64,000 bases of DNA from Oscillospiraceae bacterium (GCA_009783265.1 WRHM01000001.1:682001-746000); one strand, 5' to 3'. Positions 1 through 9,267 are shown, counted from the first letter of the stretch. Program-made: numbers and translations. Notes: a model not told the origin generated them from the letters alone.

Positions 1-216
1 CAGATTTACCGCCCAGACCGCGACATGGTCGCCTTTTTTAAATCCCATGTATAAAAGCCCTCTGGCTATCCTGTCGACTTTTTCGTCAAATTCTTTCCAT
101 GTTTTATTAAATTCCGTCTCGATATATTTGACTGCCTGAACAGTCGGGTATTTTTTTGCGGTTTCTTCGAGCATAGCCCCGATAGTAATGTTTCTTGATT
201 CTCTTGATTCTTTCAT
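1..216 (-). CDS. AMP-binding acyl-CoA synthetase-like enzyme, N-terminal part (runs off the left edge)
   Basis: The minus-strand frame from the ATG at 216 reads 72 codons to the window edge. The translation has the opening of an ANL-family adenylate-forming enzyme: a helical start (GAMLEETAKKYP) and then the TWKEFDEKVDRIARGL and GFKKGDHVAVW segments typical of the first N-terminal subdomain of acyl-CoA ligases. Such enzymes activate a carboxylic acid with ATP and load it on CoA; the substrate cannot be read from this fragment. A strong GGAGG sits about 10 bases upstream. The gene lies directly behind a T-box leader, which is unusual for this family and suggests control by charging of one tRNA. 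The ATP-binding P-loop and catalytic motifs lie outside the window. Confidence 0.75.
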   Translation of the reverse strand, partial: MKESRESRNITIGAMLEETAKKYPTVQAVKYIETEFNKTWKEFDEKVDRIARGLLYMGFKKGDHVAVWAVNL

Positions 217-280
217 GTTTAATTTGTGACCCTCCTGCAAATAATTATAATAATTTTGTTTCTGCGGAGAAAAAACCAAC

Positions 281-821
281 AAAAAAAGCTCCGTTCTTCC
301 CCCACACTTTTTAAATAAAGTATAGGGGCGAAAGAGCAAATATATAAATATATATCGCCGTCACGCGGTACCACCCTAATTTTTGGGACTGCAAAATAAT
401 ATCGCTATAATTTTTACAATCTTCTCAAACTCAGCTTCTCAAAAACAATATAAAAAATAATCACTGTTTTATTTAAAGCTTTTACCGTAACGCGGTATTT
501 ACGTCCGAACCTTTTGTAGTATGCGGAACGCCGAGGGCGGCGTTCCCTACATTCGGAACGGCAACTCCGGGACGAGTTATACACTTATAATATGCTCTTT
601 TGCCTCGCACCAAACCGGCAAATCTCTGACTTTACGAGTAAAATAAATACGCAAAAATTATTATAACACTAACGTAAAACACCGCGATTTAAGTTTAAAA
701 TAATAGCGATAATTTTTACGTTAGAATATAATTCGTATCTGCTGCATGTAACCCACTCGTAAACTAAACATAACTACAAGTCTTGTTCCCTTCATCGTTT
801 TTCATATTTTTTCAAATATTG
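281..821 (-). promoter_or_regulatory. T-box riboswitch leader
   Basis: Read on the minus strand, the T-box sequence AGGGTGGTACCGCG is at 377-364. Behind it is a long terminator stem (337-288) followed by seven U residues (287-281). Upstream, at 629-600, is the apical Stem I signature: an AGAGA bulge followed by a hairpin whose loop is GGTTTGGTGCGA. These three parts define a T-box, a leader that reads through when an uncharged tRNA binds. An 8-bp helix (666-659 with 592-585) would place a bulge at 584-576 that could present UAU (Tyr) as specifier codon; this is tentative. A GTAG-type palindrome (514-551) is inserted between Stem I and the T-box. An AT-rich stem at about 733-665 is also unexplained by the standard fold. 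Confidence 0.88.
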
Positions 822-827
822 TTACGT

Positions 828-856
828 ATTATATCAGAACTTTATTGCTTTGTCAA
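828..856 (-). promoter_or_regulatory. Promoter of the T-box transcript
   Basis: On the minus strand there is TTGACA (856-851), a 17-base spacer and TATAAT (833-828), with TG one base before the -10 (extended -10). This is a perfect sigma-A-type consensus. Transcription would start near 821, just before the T-box leader. Confidence 0.85.
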
Positions 857-894
857 TAGCATTTGCATAAAAAATAAAAAATAATTTACTCCTT

Positions 895-1021
895 GCCCTC
901 TTTCGTAAAGAGAGCGCCCGCCGCAACGGGCGGGTGTTTTATCTAAAAGACATCAAATCCAATAAAACACCCGTCACTCGCTACGCTTCGCGCCACCCTC
1001 TTTAAATTAAAGAGGGCTTTT
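895..1021. repeat. Composite inverted repeat, CCCTCTTT family
   Basis: The element contains two hairpins (CCCTCTTT/AAAGAG-type, at each end) around a larger inverted repeat ACACCCG...CGGGTGT with TAAAA flanks. It belongs to the same family as copies near 7454, 10950, 22083, 28391, 35406, 35574, 40441, 41838 and 43271. It sits between the T-box promoter and the 3' end of the GH4 gene and could act as a terminator for the latter. Confidence 0.7.
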
Positions 1022-1045
1022 GCGCGAGATATTCAACGTTTAATT

Positions 1046-2383
1046 TTATATATACTTCGGCAGCCAGTCCCCGTGTTCTGCTATCAAATCATCGCACATC
1101 GCTATTATATCGTCGATAGACAATTCGCTTGAGGCGTGCGGGTCGAGCATTACGGCCTGATATATATGCTCTTTCTTTTTTGTCACGGCGGCTTCGATTG
1201 TCAGAAGCTGCACGTTTATATTAGTCATGTTTAAAGCTGCGAGCTGAACGGGCAAAGGCCCCTGAATTGTCGGGGTCACGCCGTTTTTGTCAACTAAACA
1301 AAAGACTTCTACGCAGGCTTCTTTCGGCAGGTTGTCAATCAGGCCTTTGTTTATCACGTTGCCGCCGATTTTATACGGCGTGTCAGTATAAATCGAGTTC
1401 ATGATATAAGAAGCATACTCGTGGGTTTTATGATGCGTGAGCGAATCGTTTATAAATTCGTCGCGCATTTTTGCCCACCCCGCGATTTGATCAACACATC
1501 TTCTTGGATATTCGTCTAACGGGATATTATACCTGTCGATAAGCTCCGGGTATTTTGACTTTATAAATAAATTATTATATTCTGCGTTGTGTTCGCTCGA
1601 TTCTGTGCAGTAATACCCGAAACGCCTTATGTATTCATATCTGACTAAATCCCAGTGTTTCGGCTTGTTGCCTTTAAACGCTTCTTTTTCGAGAACTTCG
1701 CAGGCGCGTTTTCTTATTTCGGGATATAAATCAGTGCCGTCTGAATCATAGACTTCAAGCAGCCAGCCCATGTGGTTTATCCCGGCGATTTTTTCTTTTA
1801 TCGGCTCTGTATATTTTATGCCCAGAGAATTTAGTATCCCCCGTGTGCAGCCCTGAACTGAGTGGCAAAGCCCGACCGTTTTGATTCCCGTGTATCTCTG
1901 CATGAATCCGGCAAGCATACCCATAGGATTTGTATAATTCAAAAACCATGCGTCCGGGCATACTTCTTCCATGTCGCGGGCAAAATCTTCAAGGACGGGG
2001 ATAGTTCTCAAAGCCCTGAAAACGCCCCCAACGCCGAGGGTATCGGCGATAGTTTGGCGCAAACCGTATTTTTTCGGCACTTCAAAATCTGTGACTGTGC
2101 AGGGCTCATATAATCCGACCTGAATCGCGTTTACCACAAAATCCGCGCCTCTCAGCGCGTCTTTTCTGTTACCCACGCCAAGAAATCTCGTGATTTTAGC
2201 TTTGTTATTATTAGTGTTTTTATTTAACGCGCAAATCATTTTAAAAGATTCTTCAAGCCTTTGCGGGTCAATATCATATAGAGCTATTTCAAACTCCCTC
2301 AAAGAATCAGTCTGTAGTGAGTCGCCCAAGACATTTTTCGCGAAAACCGTGCTTCCCGCGCCCATAAACGTAATTTTTCCCAT
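1046..2383 (-). CDS. melA: Glycoside hydrolase family 4 (alpha-galactosidase/alpha-glucosidase)
   Basis: The 445-residue protein begins with the Rossmann-type NAD site MGKITFMGAGSTVFAKN. It continues with the GH4 landmarks NYTNPMGML (about residue 150) and GLCHSVQG (about 172), whose cysteine and a later histidine (GINHMGW) bind the divalent metal. GH4 enzymes cleave alpha-glycosides by an NAD-dependent oxidation-elimination mechanism in the cytoplasm. The length and the opening motif match MelA-type alpha-galactosidases better than LplD or 6-phospho-glycosidases. An AAAGGTG ribosome site precedes the ATG. The gene is monocistronic here, with no transporter gene adjacent. Exact substrate is inferred. 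Confidence 0.85.
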   Translation of the reverse strand: MGKITFMGAGSTVFAKNVLGDSLQTDSLREFEIALYDIDPQRLEESFKMICALNKNTNNNKAKITRFLGVGNRKDALRGADFVVNAIQVGLYEPCTVTDFEVPKKYGLRQTIADTLGVGGVFRALRTIPVLEDFARDMEEVCPDAWFLNYTNPMGMLAGFMQRYTGIKTVGLCHSVQGCTRGILNSLGIKYTEPIKEKIAGINHMGWLLEVYDSDGTDLYPEIRKRACEVLEKEAFKGNKPKHWDLVRYEYIRRFGYYCTESSEHNAEYNNLFIKSKYPELIDRYNIPLDEYPRRCVDQIAGWAKMRDEFINDSLTHHKTHEYASYIMNSIYTDTPYKIGGNVINKGLIDNLPKEACVEVFCLVDKNGVTPTIQGPLPVQLAALNMTNINVQLLTIEAAVTKKKEHIYQAVMLDPHASSELSIDDIIAMCDDLIAEHGDWLPKYI

Positions 2384-2681
2384 ATTTTATTTTTCACCTT
2401 TCGTTTTTTATAATATAAAAATATAACTTGTTTTTAATTATATATAAAAAATCAAAAAAAATCAATATAAAATTCTTTTTTTGCACTTGATATTGTTAAT
2501 TTTTTTTGATATTATGGATAAGTGTAGGGAATTTATATTAGGTACGGCGTATGAATTGTAGGGGCTGGCGTCCCCGACAGCCCGCAAATATGATTTAACG
2601 CCGGTTTTTTCGGCGGGACGTCGAGGACGCCGTCCCCTACTAATAACCATTTTCTGCGTTAAATAAAGGATAACAAATTTT
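2384..2681. repeat. Intergenic region with a REP-like GTAGGGG pair
   Basis: The divergent gap between the GH4 gene and the recombinase is AT-rich and holds a head-to-head palindromic element at about 2556-2640. It starts TTGTAGGGG and ends CGTCCCCTAC, with variable inner stems. I see no RNA gene. An AAGGA ribosome site for the next gene lies at 2666-2670. Confidence 0.7.
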
Positions 2682-3698
2682 ATGGATAATCACGATAATA
2701 TCGACACTTTGCCTGAAATAGCAAGGCAATATCTCATGTATCTCCTCACGATCAAAAGCAGTTCGAAACTCACCGTGAGGGAATATATATTTGACCTGCG
2801 CGTATTTTTCAGGTTTATGAAAACGCGCAAATTAAAAATAAATCAGGAATTTGACGAAATCAATATAACTGATATAAATATTGATTTTATAAAAACAATA
2901 ACCAAAGAGGATATTTTTGAATTTTTGTTTTATATGTCCGAACAGCGCGATAATATAAATAATTCACGGGCGCGAAAGCTTTCGGCAGTCAAGGGATTTT
3001 TCAAGTATCTGACCAAACAGGTCGGCAAACTTGACGTAAATCCCGCTGAAAATATAGAGTCCCCGACTATAAGACAATCTTTGCCGAAATATTTAACGCT
3101 TGATGAAAGCGTGAATTTATTGAATACTATACAGAACGACGAGAATAATCCCGACAGAATACGCGACTATTGCATTGTCACGCTGTTTTTGAACTGCGGC
3201 ATGAGGCTCTCTGAGCTTGTGGGCATAAATTTAAACGATATAGCCCCGGATTTATCGACTGCGAGAATAATCGGCAAAGGCAGGAAAGAACGGTTTATTT
3301 ATCTCAACGAACCGTGCAGGCAGTCGATGACGGATTATCTTGAAATTAGAAGAAACGACGGGAATCTAAAAGACGAAATTGCGCTGTTTGCCTCAAGGCA
3401 GCATAGAAGAATTTCAAACAGCGCAGTCCAGAAAATGCTCGACCGCAGTTTTTTCAAAGCCGGGCTTGCGGACAAGAATTACTCGACGCATAAACTCCGG
3501 CATACCGCCGCGACCCTGATGTATCAGTCCGGAGTTGACACAAGGGTTTTACAGGAGATTTTGGGGCATGAGCATTTGAACACGACTCAGATTTACACCC
3601 ATGTCGCAAACACACAGCTCGCTGAAGCCGCAAATAAAAATCCGCTTGCTAAAATAAAGCAAATAAACAAGATAAATAAAGAGAACGGGGAAAAATAA
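2682..3698 (+). CDS. Tyrosine recombinase, XerC/XerD-like
   Basis: The 338-residue protein has an N-terminal SAM-like core-binding domain (about 1-115) and a C-terminal catalytic domain. The visible catalytic set is the Arg in NCGMRLSELVG, a Lys in IIGKGRKER, HKLRHTAATL (His-x-x-Arg), the His in LGHEHLNTTQIY and the Tyr nucleophile of that same block. Such enzymes resolve chromosome dimers or integrate elements. It is longer than typical XerC/D (about 300). No phage or conjugation genes are near, so a housekeeping Xer role or a stand-alone recombinase is more likely than a prophage integrase. The next gene starts 3 bases downstream. Confidence 0.85.
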   Translation: MDNHDNIDTLPEIARQYLMYLLTIKSSSKLTVREYIFDLRVFFRFMKTRKLKINQEFDEINITDINIDFIKTITKEDIFEFLFYMSEQRDNINNSRARKLSAVKGFFKYLTKQVGKLDVNPAENIESPTIRQSLPKYLTLDESVNLLNTIQNDENNPDRIRDYCIVTLFLNCGMRLSELVGINLNDIAPDLSTARIIGKGRKERFIYLNEPCRQSMTDYLEIRRNDGNLKDEIALFASRQHRRISNSAVQKMLDRSFFKAGLADKNYSTHKLRHTAATLMYQSGVDTRVLQEILGHEHLNTTQIYTHVANTQLAEAANKNPLAKIKQINKINKENGEK

Positions 3699-3701
3699 AA
3701 A

Positions 3702-4772
3702 ATGAAAAAAATGAAAAAAATAATAAGCTTTATAATAATATTAGCGATGTTAGCAGGTATGGTTGTATCGCTGTCGTCGTGTGAAAAGCCTGAAATTTAC
3801 ACGCTTATAGAGAATATACTGGAAAATAAAACCGACGAAAGTTATTATTTTAGCGCAGACTTGAATATAAAAATAAACGAAGAATATCTCGACGAAGCTA
3901 TGCCTAAAGAAATGACTTTCGAAATCACCGGTGAAGTTTGGGATTCGGAAGCCAACATACTAGTCAACTTGGTTCAGGTCGATGGCGAAAAATATTACGG
4001 AATTAGTATGTGGATTGATAAATTCGGCGACAGATTATATGTTGATTTAAACGACCTGTCAAAAATAATTCTCGACCTGTTATATTCGACGGGATTTATC
4101 GACGCGCCTGTAATAAAATTGTTCGAGAATGAAATAGCCTATAATTATAGTTATAGTGATAATTATCGTCTGTGCTTTGATTTAACTGATTTTGATTTGG
4201 ATTTCTTCGACAAATATATTAAAAATATAGAAAAAATATTTACTATTAAATCGAGTGTCAATGATAATATTACGATAGACCGCAGAATGGTTCAGATCGA
4301 TGAACCAAATGATTCTTTTTATTTTTCCGATATAAAACCCAAAATAGACAAAGAACTGTTAAAACTGCCGGGTTACAGATATTATGAATTATATGTAGTC
4401 ATAGAAACCGACGAAAACAAAAATAATTTTATGAATATACTCGCGATCCGTGAAAACGGCAAAATTGAAATTCTCGATAAAATAAAACTCGACTGCGATC
4501 TGTCAAAAGTGCGCAATGATCCTGAGTCTATATACGGGGAAAATATTATCCCCATGAGATATTTGCTGGAGCTTCTCGGCGAAACAGTAGGCTGGGATAA
4601 TACTGATAAAAAAGCATATAAAATCAAAGACGGGGGAAATATATATTTTGAGGGAAATCTTATAAAATCAAAGACATATATAAGTTTATTGGAGATAATG
4701 GTGAAAACGGATTATATGCTCAGCTCTGTTGCGGCAGACGAATATATCGAGTTTAAGCTTAGAAGAAAATAA
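3702..4772 (+). CDS. Lipoprotein with C-terminal copper-amine-oxidase-like stalk domain
   Basis: The protein is 356 residues. It starts with a lysine-rich signal peptide and a lipobox LSSC at about residue 27, so it should be lipid-anchored outside the membrane. Residues about 290-350 (GENIIPMRYLLELLGETVGW...) match the stalk domain first described in copper amine oxidases, common in Clostridia surface proteins. The middle is acidic and AT-rich with no domain I recognise. It follows the recombinase by 3 bases and is probably co-transcribed, though no functional link is evident. Confidence 0.7.
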   Translation: MKKMKKIISFIIILAMLAGMVVSLSSCEKPEIYTLIENILENKTDESYYFSADLNIKINEEYLDEAMPKEMTFEITGEVWDSEANILVNLVQVDGEKYYGISMWIDKFGDRLYVDLNDLSKIILDLLYSTGFIDAPVIKLFENEIAYNYSYSDNYRLCFDLTDFDLDFFDKYIKNIEKIFTIKSSVNDNITIDRRMVQIDEPNDSFYFSDIKPKIDKELLKLPGYRYYELYVVIETDENKNNFMNILAIRENGKIEILDKIKLDCDLSKVRNDPESIYGENIIPMRYLLELLGETVGWDNTDKKAYKIKDGGNIYFEGNLIKSKTYISLLEIMVKTDYMLSSVAADEYIEFKLRRK

Positions 4773-4923
4773 TTTAAAATAATATAAATTTTTATTATAA
4801 TTACGGAACTTTTTTAATTTAAGACAAGTATAATTAATATAAACTTTTATTAAAAACCAAAAAATAAAAAATAAAACGAAATCTATAATTTATTTTTATT
4901 TATGAAAGGAAAAGTGATAAATA

Positions 4924-7260
4924 ATGTTCAAAAAGCAAAATTTAAAAGCAATTTTATCGGTAATCTCTGTCATTTTGATTTTTTCTCTTATGTTTGGTTC
5001 TCTTGTTATGATAGCTTCAGCGGCTCCGGCGGTCAACGTGGATTATGAGGCTACGGCTGCGCCGTCTATGCCTGTGCCCATGCCTGTTGTGCCGGTGGCA
5101 GAAGAGGACATCGACATAGACTACGGCGATAAAATAATGTCAGACGATAAAGCAGGCCTCGACGAAAAAATGAAAGAAGTCCTGACAGCCGTAAAAAAAG
5201 TCATTAGCATCGACGATAAAGTCTACCCAAACTTTAATTATAATTATTATCCCGACGGAATGAACGACACATGGTATTTTAGCTGGAACGGCGACAAAAA
5301 ATCTATAGAGGTGACTGTTTTAGGAACCGGCAAGATTATATACTACGGCAAATACGAATACAACGAAAATTATTATGCCAATTATATCAAACTTGCGAAA
5401 ATAACAAAATCCGACGCGGCAAAAAAATCCGACACTTTTTTAAAAAAAGTTCTCGGCGATGAATTTAACGGATACAGGCTATATTATCAGAATATGTATT
5501 ATCCGTCCGACAGATACAGTTTATCTTATGTACTCAGTAAAAACGGATATGACTACACTAATTTTCAGTTAAACGTCAATGTGGATAAACTAACCGGCGA
5601 AGTCGTAGGTTTCTCTCGCAATTATCTGTATTATGACGCAAATAACAATACGATAAGCTATCAGGACGCTTCAAAAGTAATATCTGAAGAAGAAGCGCTG
5701 GAGTCTTATCTTGAAAACATCGGGCTTGAACTTGTATATATGAGCAATTACGACTGGCAGAAAAAAGAACTCAACGTCCAGCCGGTTTATAGATTAAAAG
5801 GCAATTATAACGAGTATATAAGCGCAGTCAGCGGGGAATTGATTCAGATAGAAGATTATTACGGGCCTGTCCCGTTGATGAACGACGGCAACATAGTAGC
5901 CGAAGAGAGAGAAGCAGGCGCATCTATGGATTTCGGGGGGGTATATTTCTCCGAGGCGGAACTTGCCGGTATGAAAAACGCGAAAGATTATATAACTGCC
6001 GACAAAGCAATCGAAATAATTGCCGAAGCGTTTGATATTGATTTCGGCGATTTTGAAAATTATCAGAAAAACACAAATTTATACGCCGATTATATGGATC
6101 AGGACAAATATCTCTGGAATATAAATTTATACAGCAGAGACGACAGGACCAGATACGAATATTATCACGCGAATATCGACGCAAAAACCGGGACGGTGAT
6201 TTCGTATTCGGGTTATTCTTACCCGGTTTATTATGATTATGACGGCAGCGGAATAATAAAAGGCTATGTTGAGCCTGAGCCGGTTTATAATTACGGCGAA
6301 GTCAAAAAAATAGTTCTGGATAAAATCAAAGAGCTTTGCCCGGTTGATTTTGAGAGCAACTTTGAGCTTATAAGCTATGCGGACGTTGATGATGAAGATA
6401 TGTCAAATTATTATTATTTTAACTTCGTAAGAAAAGTAAACGGCATAAAATTCGAGTCCAACGGCATATATGTCGGTTTCGATAACTCTACCGGAAAAAT
6501 TGCTTCTTATAATTTTAACTGGTATGAAAAAGCCAAGTTCCCGAAACTTGATAAAATAGTTTCTCCGGAAAAAGCACTGGACGCTGTCGCCGAATACTCA
6601 GGCTATAATATATATTACGCCACCGACGGCCTGACTGACGATGGCAAATTAAACGCAGTTTTGATATACAGGTTCGACAATAATATTTTGGTTGACCCGT
6701 TCACAGGTAAATGCATAGACTGGGGCTTTAGCGAAGCGAAAAAGCCTGAAGCCTTGCCGGATTATAAAGATTTGAGCGGGCACTGGAGCGAAAAAATCGT
6801 GAAAACCCTCACGGATAACGGCATATATGTCTGGGGCGGCGAGAAATTCGAACCCGACAAAGCCATAACAAAAGGCGAGTTTATCAGCTATTTAAGATTT
6901 TTGATATATAACTCTTATTATTTCACCCAGAGCGAATCAAGTATTTTCGTCAATCAGTACGCGTACAGGTTTATAGAACAAGACGGCGAAGATTCAGATA
7001 AAATTATCACAAAACAGGAAGCGGCGAAAATAATCTGCGAAATCGCGGGTTACGGGGAATTGGGCAAACACGCTGAAATTTTCGTGTATCCGTTTGAAGA
7101 CGACAAATTCGACGATGAATATAAAGGCTATGTCGCGATTATAAAAGCGTTCGGTCTTGTTCTCGGCGACGGCAAAGAGAATTTCAACGGGACAGACGAA
7201 TTGACGAGAGCCGGAGCAGCTGCTATCGTATATAATATAATTATGAGTTTTAGTAAATAA
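4924..7260 (+). CDS. Surface protein with YcdB/YcdC-like repeats and C-terminal SLH domains
   Basis: The 778-residue protein opens with a signal peptide (about 1-33, ending in ASAAP). The long ectodomain (about 60-605) contains repeated units, each with a helix ending in a SPEKALDAV-like motif followed by beta strands ending in V(D)PFTGK-like turns. This is the pattern of YcdB/YcdC and PepSY-related repeats. Two S-layer homology segments follow (about 612-665, beginning DLSGHWSEKIV, and about 715-775 with ITKQEAAKIICEIAG and LTRAGAAAIVYNII), which would bind secondary cell-wall polymers. The ribosome site is a GAAAGGA about 10 bases upstream of the ATG. Tyrosine is very abundant. Function is unknown beyond surface display. 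Confidence 0.75.
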   Translation: MFKKQNLKAILSVISVILIFSLMFGSLVMIASAAPAVNVDYEATAAPSMPVPMPVVPVAEEDIDIDYGDKIMSDDKAGLDEKMKEVLTAVKKVISIDDKVYPNFNYNYYPDGMNDTWYFSWNGDKKSIEVTVLGTGKIIYYGKYEYNENYYANYIKLAKITKSDAAKKSDTFLKKVLGDEFNGYRLYYQNMYYPSDRYSLSYVLSKNGYDYTNFQLNVNVDKLTGEVVGFSRNYLYYDANNNTISYQDASKVISEEEALESYLENIGLELVYMSNYDWQKKELNVQPVYRLKGNYNEYISAVSGELIQIEDYYGPVPLMNDGNIVAEEREAGASMDFGGVYFSEAELAGMKNAKDYITADKAIEIIAEAFDIDFGDFENYQKNTNLYADYMDQDKYLWNINLYSRDDRTRYEYYHANIDAKTGTVISYSGYSYPVYYDYDGSGIIKGYVEPEPVYNYGEVKKIVLDKIKELCPVDFESNFELISYADVDDEDMSNYYYFNFVRKVNGIKFESNGIYVGFDNSTGKIASYNFNWYEKAKFPKLDKIVSPEKALDAVAEYSGYNIYYATDGLTDDGKLNAVLIYRFDNNILVDPFTGKCIDWGFSEAKKPEALPDYKDLSGHWSEKIVKTLTDNGIYVWGGEKFEPDKAITKGEFISYLRFLIYNSYYFTQSESSIFVNQYAYRFIEQDGEDSDKIITKQEAAKIICEIAGYGELGKHAEIFVYPFEDDKFDDEYKGYVAIIKAFGLVLGDGKENFNGTDELTRAGAAAIVYNIIMSFSK

Positions 7261-7311
7261 CTGACTGATAATATAAAAATAAAACAGGATCATACCATAA
7301 CGCAGGGTTAA

Positions 7312-7390
7312 TTGTAGGGGCGCGCATTGCGCGTCCGTAAACCAAAGTAAATTCCATGTTTTACACGGACGACCAATGGTCGCCCCTACA
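7312..7390. repeat. REP-like pair (BIME-like), GTAGGGG...CCCCTAC
   Basis: One arm begins TTGTAGGGGCGCGCATTGCG and the opposite arm ends GACCAATGGTCGCCCCTACA, separated by about 30 bases. Each arm is its own hairpin with a different inner stem, while the GTAG foot is shared. This head-to-head layout is that of bacterial interspersed mosaic elements made of two REPs. Confidence 0.85.
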
Positions 7391-7453
7391 TAATATCATA
7401 AAACCACATGAACACTGTATAACGGTATTATTCCGAAATTAAAAGTCCGCGCC

Positions 7454-7590
7454 AAAGCCCCCTTCAGCCGCAAAGCGGCGGTGTGAAGGGGGTGCCGCAG
7501 GCGGGGGTTGTGAAATTTTATATTGGTCTAAAATCTGCAACCCCCGTCACGCTGACACGTGCCACCCCCTTCTGAGAAGGGGGCTTTTTT
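7454..7590. repeat. Composite inverted repeat, AAAGCCCCCTT family
   Basis: Begins AAAGCCCCCTTCAGCCGC and ends CTTCTGAGAAGGGGGCTTT. Each end is a hairpin, and the inner parts (GGCGGGGGTTG...CAACCCCCGTC) pair with each other. The final hairpin plus T run can serve as an intrinsic terminator for the upstream surface protein gene. Confidence 0.75.
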
Positions 7591-7642
7591 GTTATATTTT
7601 TTTGCATTTATTAATCGCCTGAAAAATTTTAATAATTTTGTG

Positions 7643-7671
7643 TTGAATAATTTTATATTTTGATGTATTAT
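7643..7671 (+). promoter_or_regulatory. Probable promoter of the first solute-binding lipoprotein
   Basis: TTGAAT (7643-7648), a 17-base spacer and TATTAT (7666-7671). Both hexamers are one or two bases from consensus. Confidence 0.5.
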
Positions 7672-7722
7672 TAAATTGTAAGAAATAAAAGTGTTTTTTG
7701 TTAATTTAACAGGGAGATGTTG

Positions 7723-9267
7723 ATGATTATGAAAAAATATTTTAAATTAATCCCGGTAATTTTTATTCTGGTTATAATTATAATTTTATCCGGATTTTTG
7801 TTTTCATGCGGTGAAAATAAACCGGCGGATAAAAACGATCCGGATAATGCACCGGAAAATCAAAACGCGCAAAATATTCCGGATAATCCTGAAAATGACG
7901 TAAATCTCGAAGATGGCGAAATACCGGAGAAAATCGCGTATGACGTTCCGGAAATGGACTGCGGGGAATATACTTTCACGGTAGTTGACAGGGACGGGTA
8001 TTTAGGCGTGCACTGGATAACTGTGGATATGTTCGCAGAATCTGAAAACGGCGACCCGATAAACGACGCTGTTTTCAAAAGAAACAGGTTTCTTGAAGAT
8101 ATGTTTAATATTAATATAGTTGAAGTACGCAGAGAGGACGTTTTGAGTTACGTCCAAAAGATTATTCAGTCCGGAAGCGATGATTTTGACGTTATGTATC
8201 CCCACATGCAGCAGGCGGCGAATATGATCCAGAAAGGGCAGATTTATAATTTATACGAAATGCCTTATCTGGATTTTGACAAGCCGTGGTGGGATAAAGT
8301 CGCAAATGATTCTATGACTATAGGCGGGAAATTATACGGGGCTACGGGAGATATTACTACTATGACAAACGACGCGACATGGACGGTTTTGTTTAATAAA
8401 GACTTAAACCAGCAATACGCGCTCGGCGACCCGTATCAGTTAGTAAAAGACGGCAAATGGACTCTCGGCGCTTTACACGAAAACAGCAGGGCCGCGACAA
8501 AAGATTTGAACGGCGACGGGATTTTTGAACCCGAAGACCAGTGGGGGACTGTACATCAGCACGAGTGCGCTTATTGCCTTTTCGCGGCGTCGGGGCAGAA
8601 AGTTATCGAAAAAAACACTGATGATTTACCCGAACTCGCGCTAAATAGCGACAGGACTGTATCTGTTCTGGGGAGAGTTTCAGAATTTATGTCGGACGTG
8701 ACAGCTCAGATAAAAGCCGACGATTATACCGGGAAATATAAAGACGTCTGGAGCGATGTAAGCATCAGGACTTTTGACGAAGACAGGGCTTTATATATGA
8801 TAACTAATTTTGACATGGTTAAATTACTGCGCGGAATGGAAACGAATTTCGGGATACTGCCGTTGCCGAAATACGATGAGACGCAGGAAAAATATTATAA
8901 CACGGTGCAGTATAACAACGCGACTGTGATGTGCATTCCCATAACTGCGTTAAATATAGAACGCAGCGGGGCAATTCTCGAAGCGTGGGCGGCCGAATCA
9001 GTAGATACGCTGACAAAGGCGTATTATGATATAACTCTAAAAGGCAAATTTTCAAGGGATAACGAATCTGAAGACATGCTTGATCTGATATTTTCGACCC
9101 GCGTAATAGATCAGGGGCTATATTTCAACTGGTCGGGAATGCAGGGATTTTTCGAGGACTTTTCCAGAAAAAAGAACGTAGAGTTTGCTTCACAATATGA
9201 AAAATCCGAACCCAAGTGGGCAAAAGAAATAGATAAAACTATAACTGCAATCGAAGAAAATAATTGA
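7723..9267 (+). CDS. Extracellular solute-binding lipoprotein (ABC sugar-binding-like), paralog 1
   Basis: About 514 residues. A signal peptide ends in the lipobox LFSC, followed by an acidic Asn/Pro-rich linker, so it is an anchored binding protein. The body has the family-1 solute-binding pattern: GDPINDAVFKRNRFLED near the start of the mature domain, a central EF-hand-like DLNGDGIFEPEDQWG loop, and TNFGILPLPKYDETQEKYYN. These three motifs recur in the proteins at 33072 and 58151. The track's upstream ATG (7717) touches the AGGGAG site; the ATG at 7723 has correct spacing. No permease or ATPase gene is adjacent, so the transporter partner must lie elsewhere. Confidence 0.8.
   Translation: MIMKKYFKLIPVIFILVIIIILSGFLFSCGENKPADKNDPDNAPENQNAQNIPDNPENDVNLEDGEIPEKIAYDVPEMDCGEYTFTVVDRDGYLGVHWITVDMFAESENGDPINDAVFKRNRFLEDMFNINIVEVRREDVLSYVQKIIQSGSDDFDVMYPHMQQAANMIQKGQIYNLYEMPYLDFDKPWWDKVANDSMTIGGKLYGATGDITTMTNDATWTVLFNKDLNQQYALGDPYQLVKDGKWTLGALHENSRAATKDLNGDGIFEPEDQWGTVHQHECAYCLFAASGQKVIEKNTDDLPELALNSDRTVSVLGRVSEFMSDVTAQIKADDYTGKYKDVWSDVSIRTFDEDRALYMITNFDMVKLLRGMETNFGILPLPKYDETQEKYYNTVQYNNATVMCIPITALNIERSGAILEAWAAESVDTLTKAYYDITLKGKFSRDNESEDMLDLIFSTRVIDQGLYFNWSGMQGFFEDFSRKKNVEFASQYEKSEPKWAKEIDKTITAIEENN

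Noticed and set aside
480-505. A second T-box (ACCGCG-like sequence in the leader)
   Set aside because: Only the last six bases of the motif match; there is no terminator after it.
2682-3698. Integrase as evidence for a prophage or integrative element
   Set aside because: No excisionase, phage or conjugation genes or flanking direct repeats accompany it.
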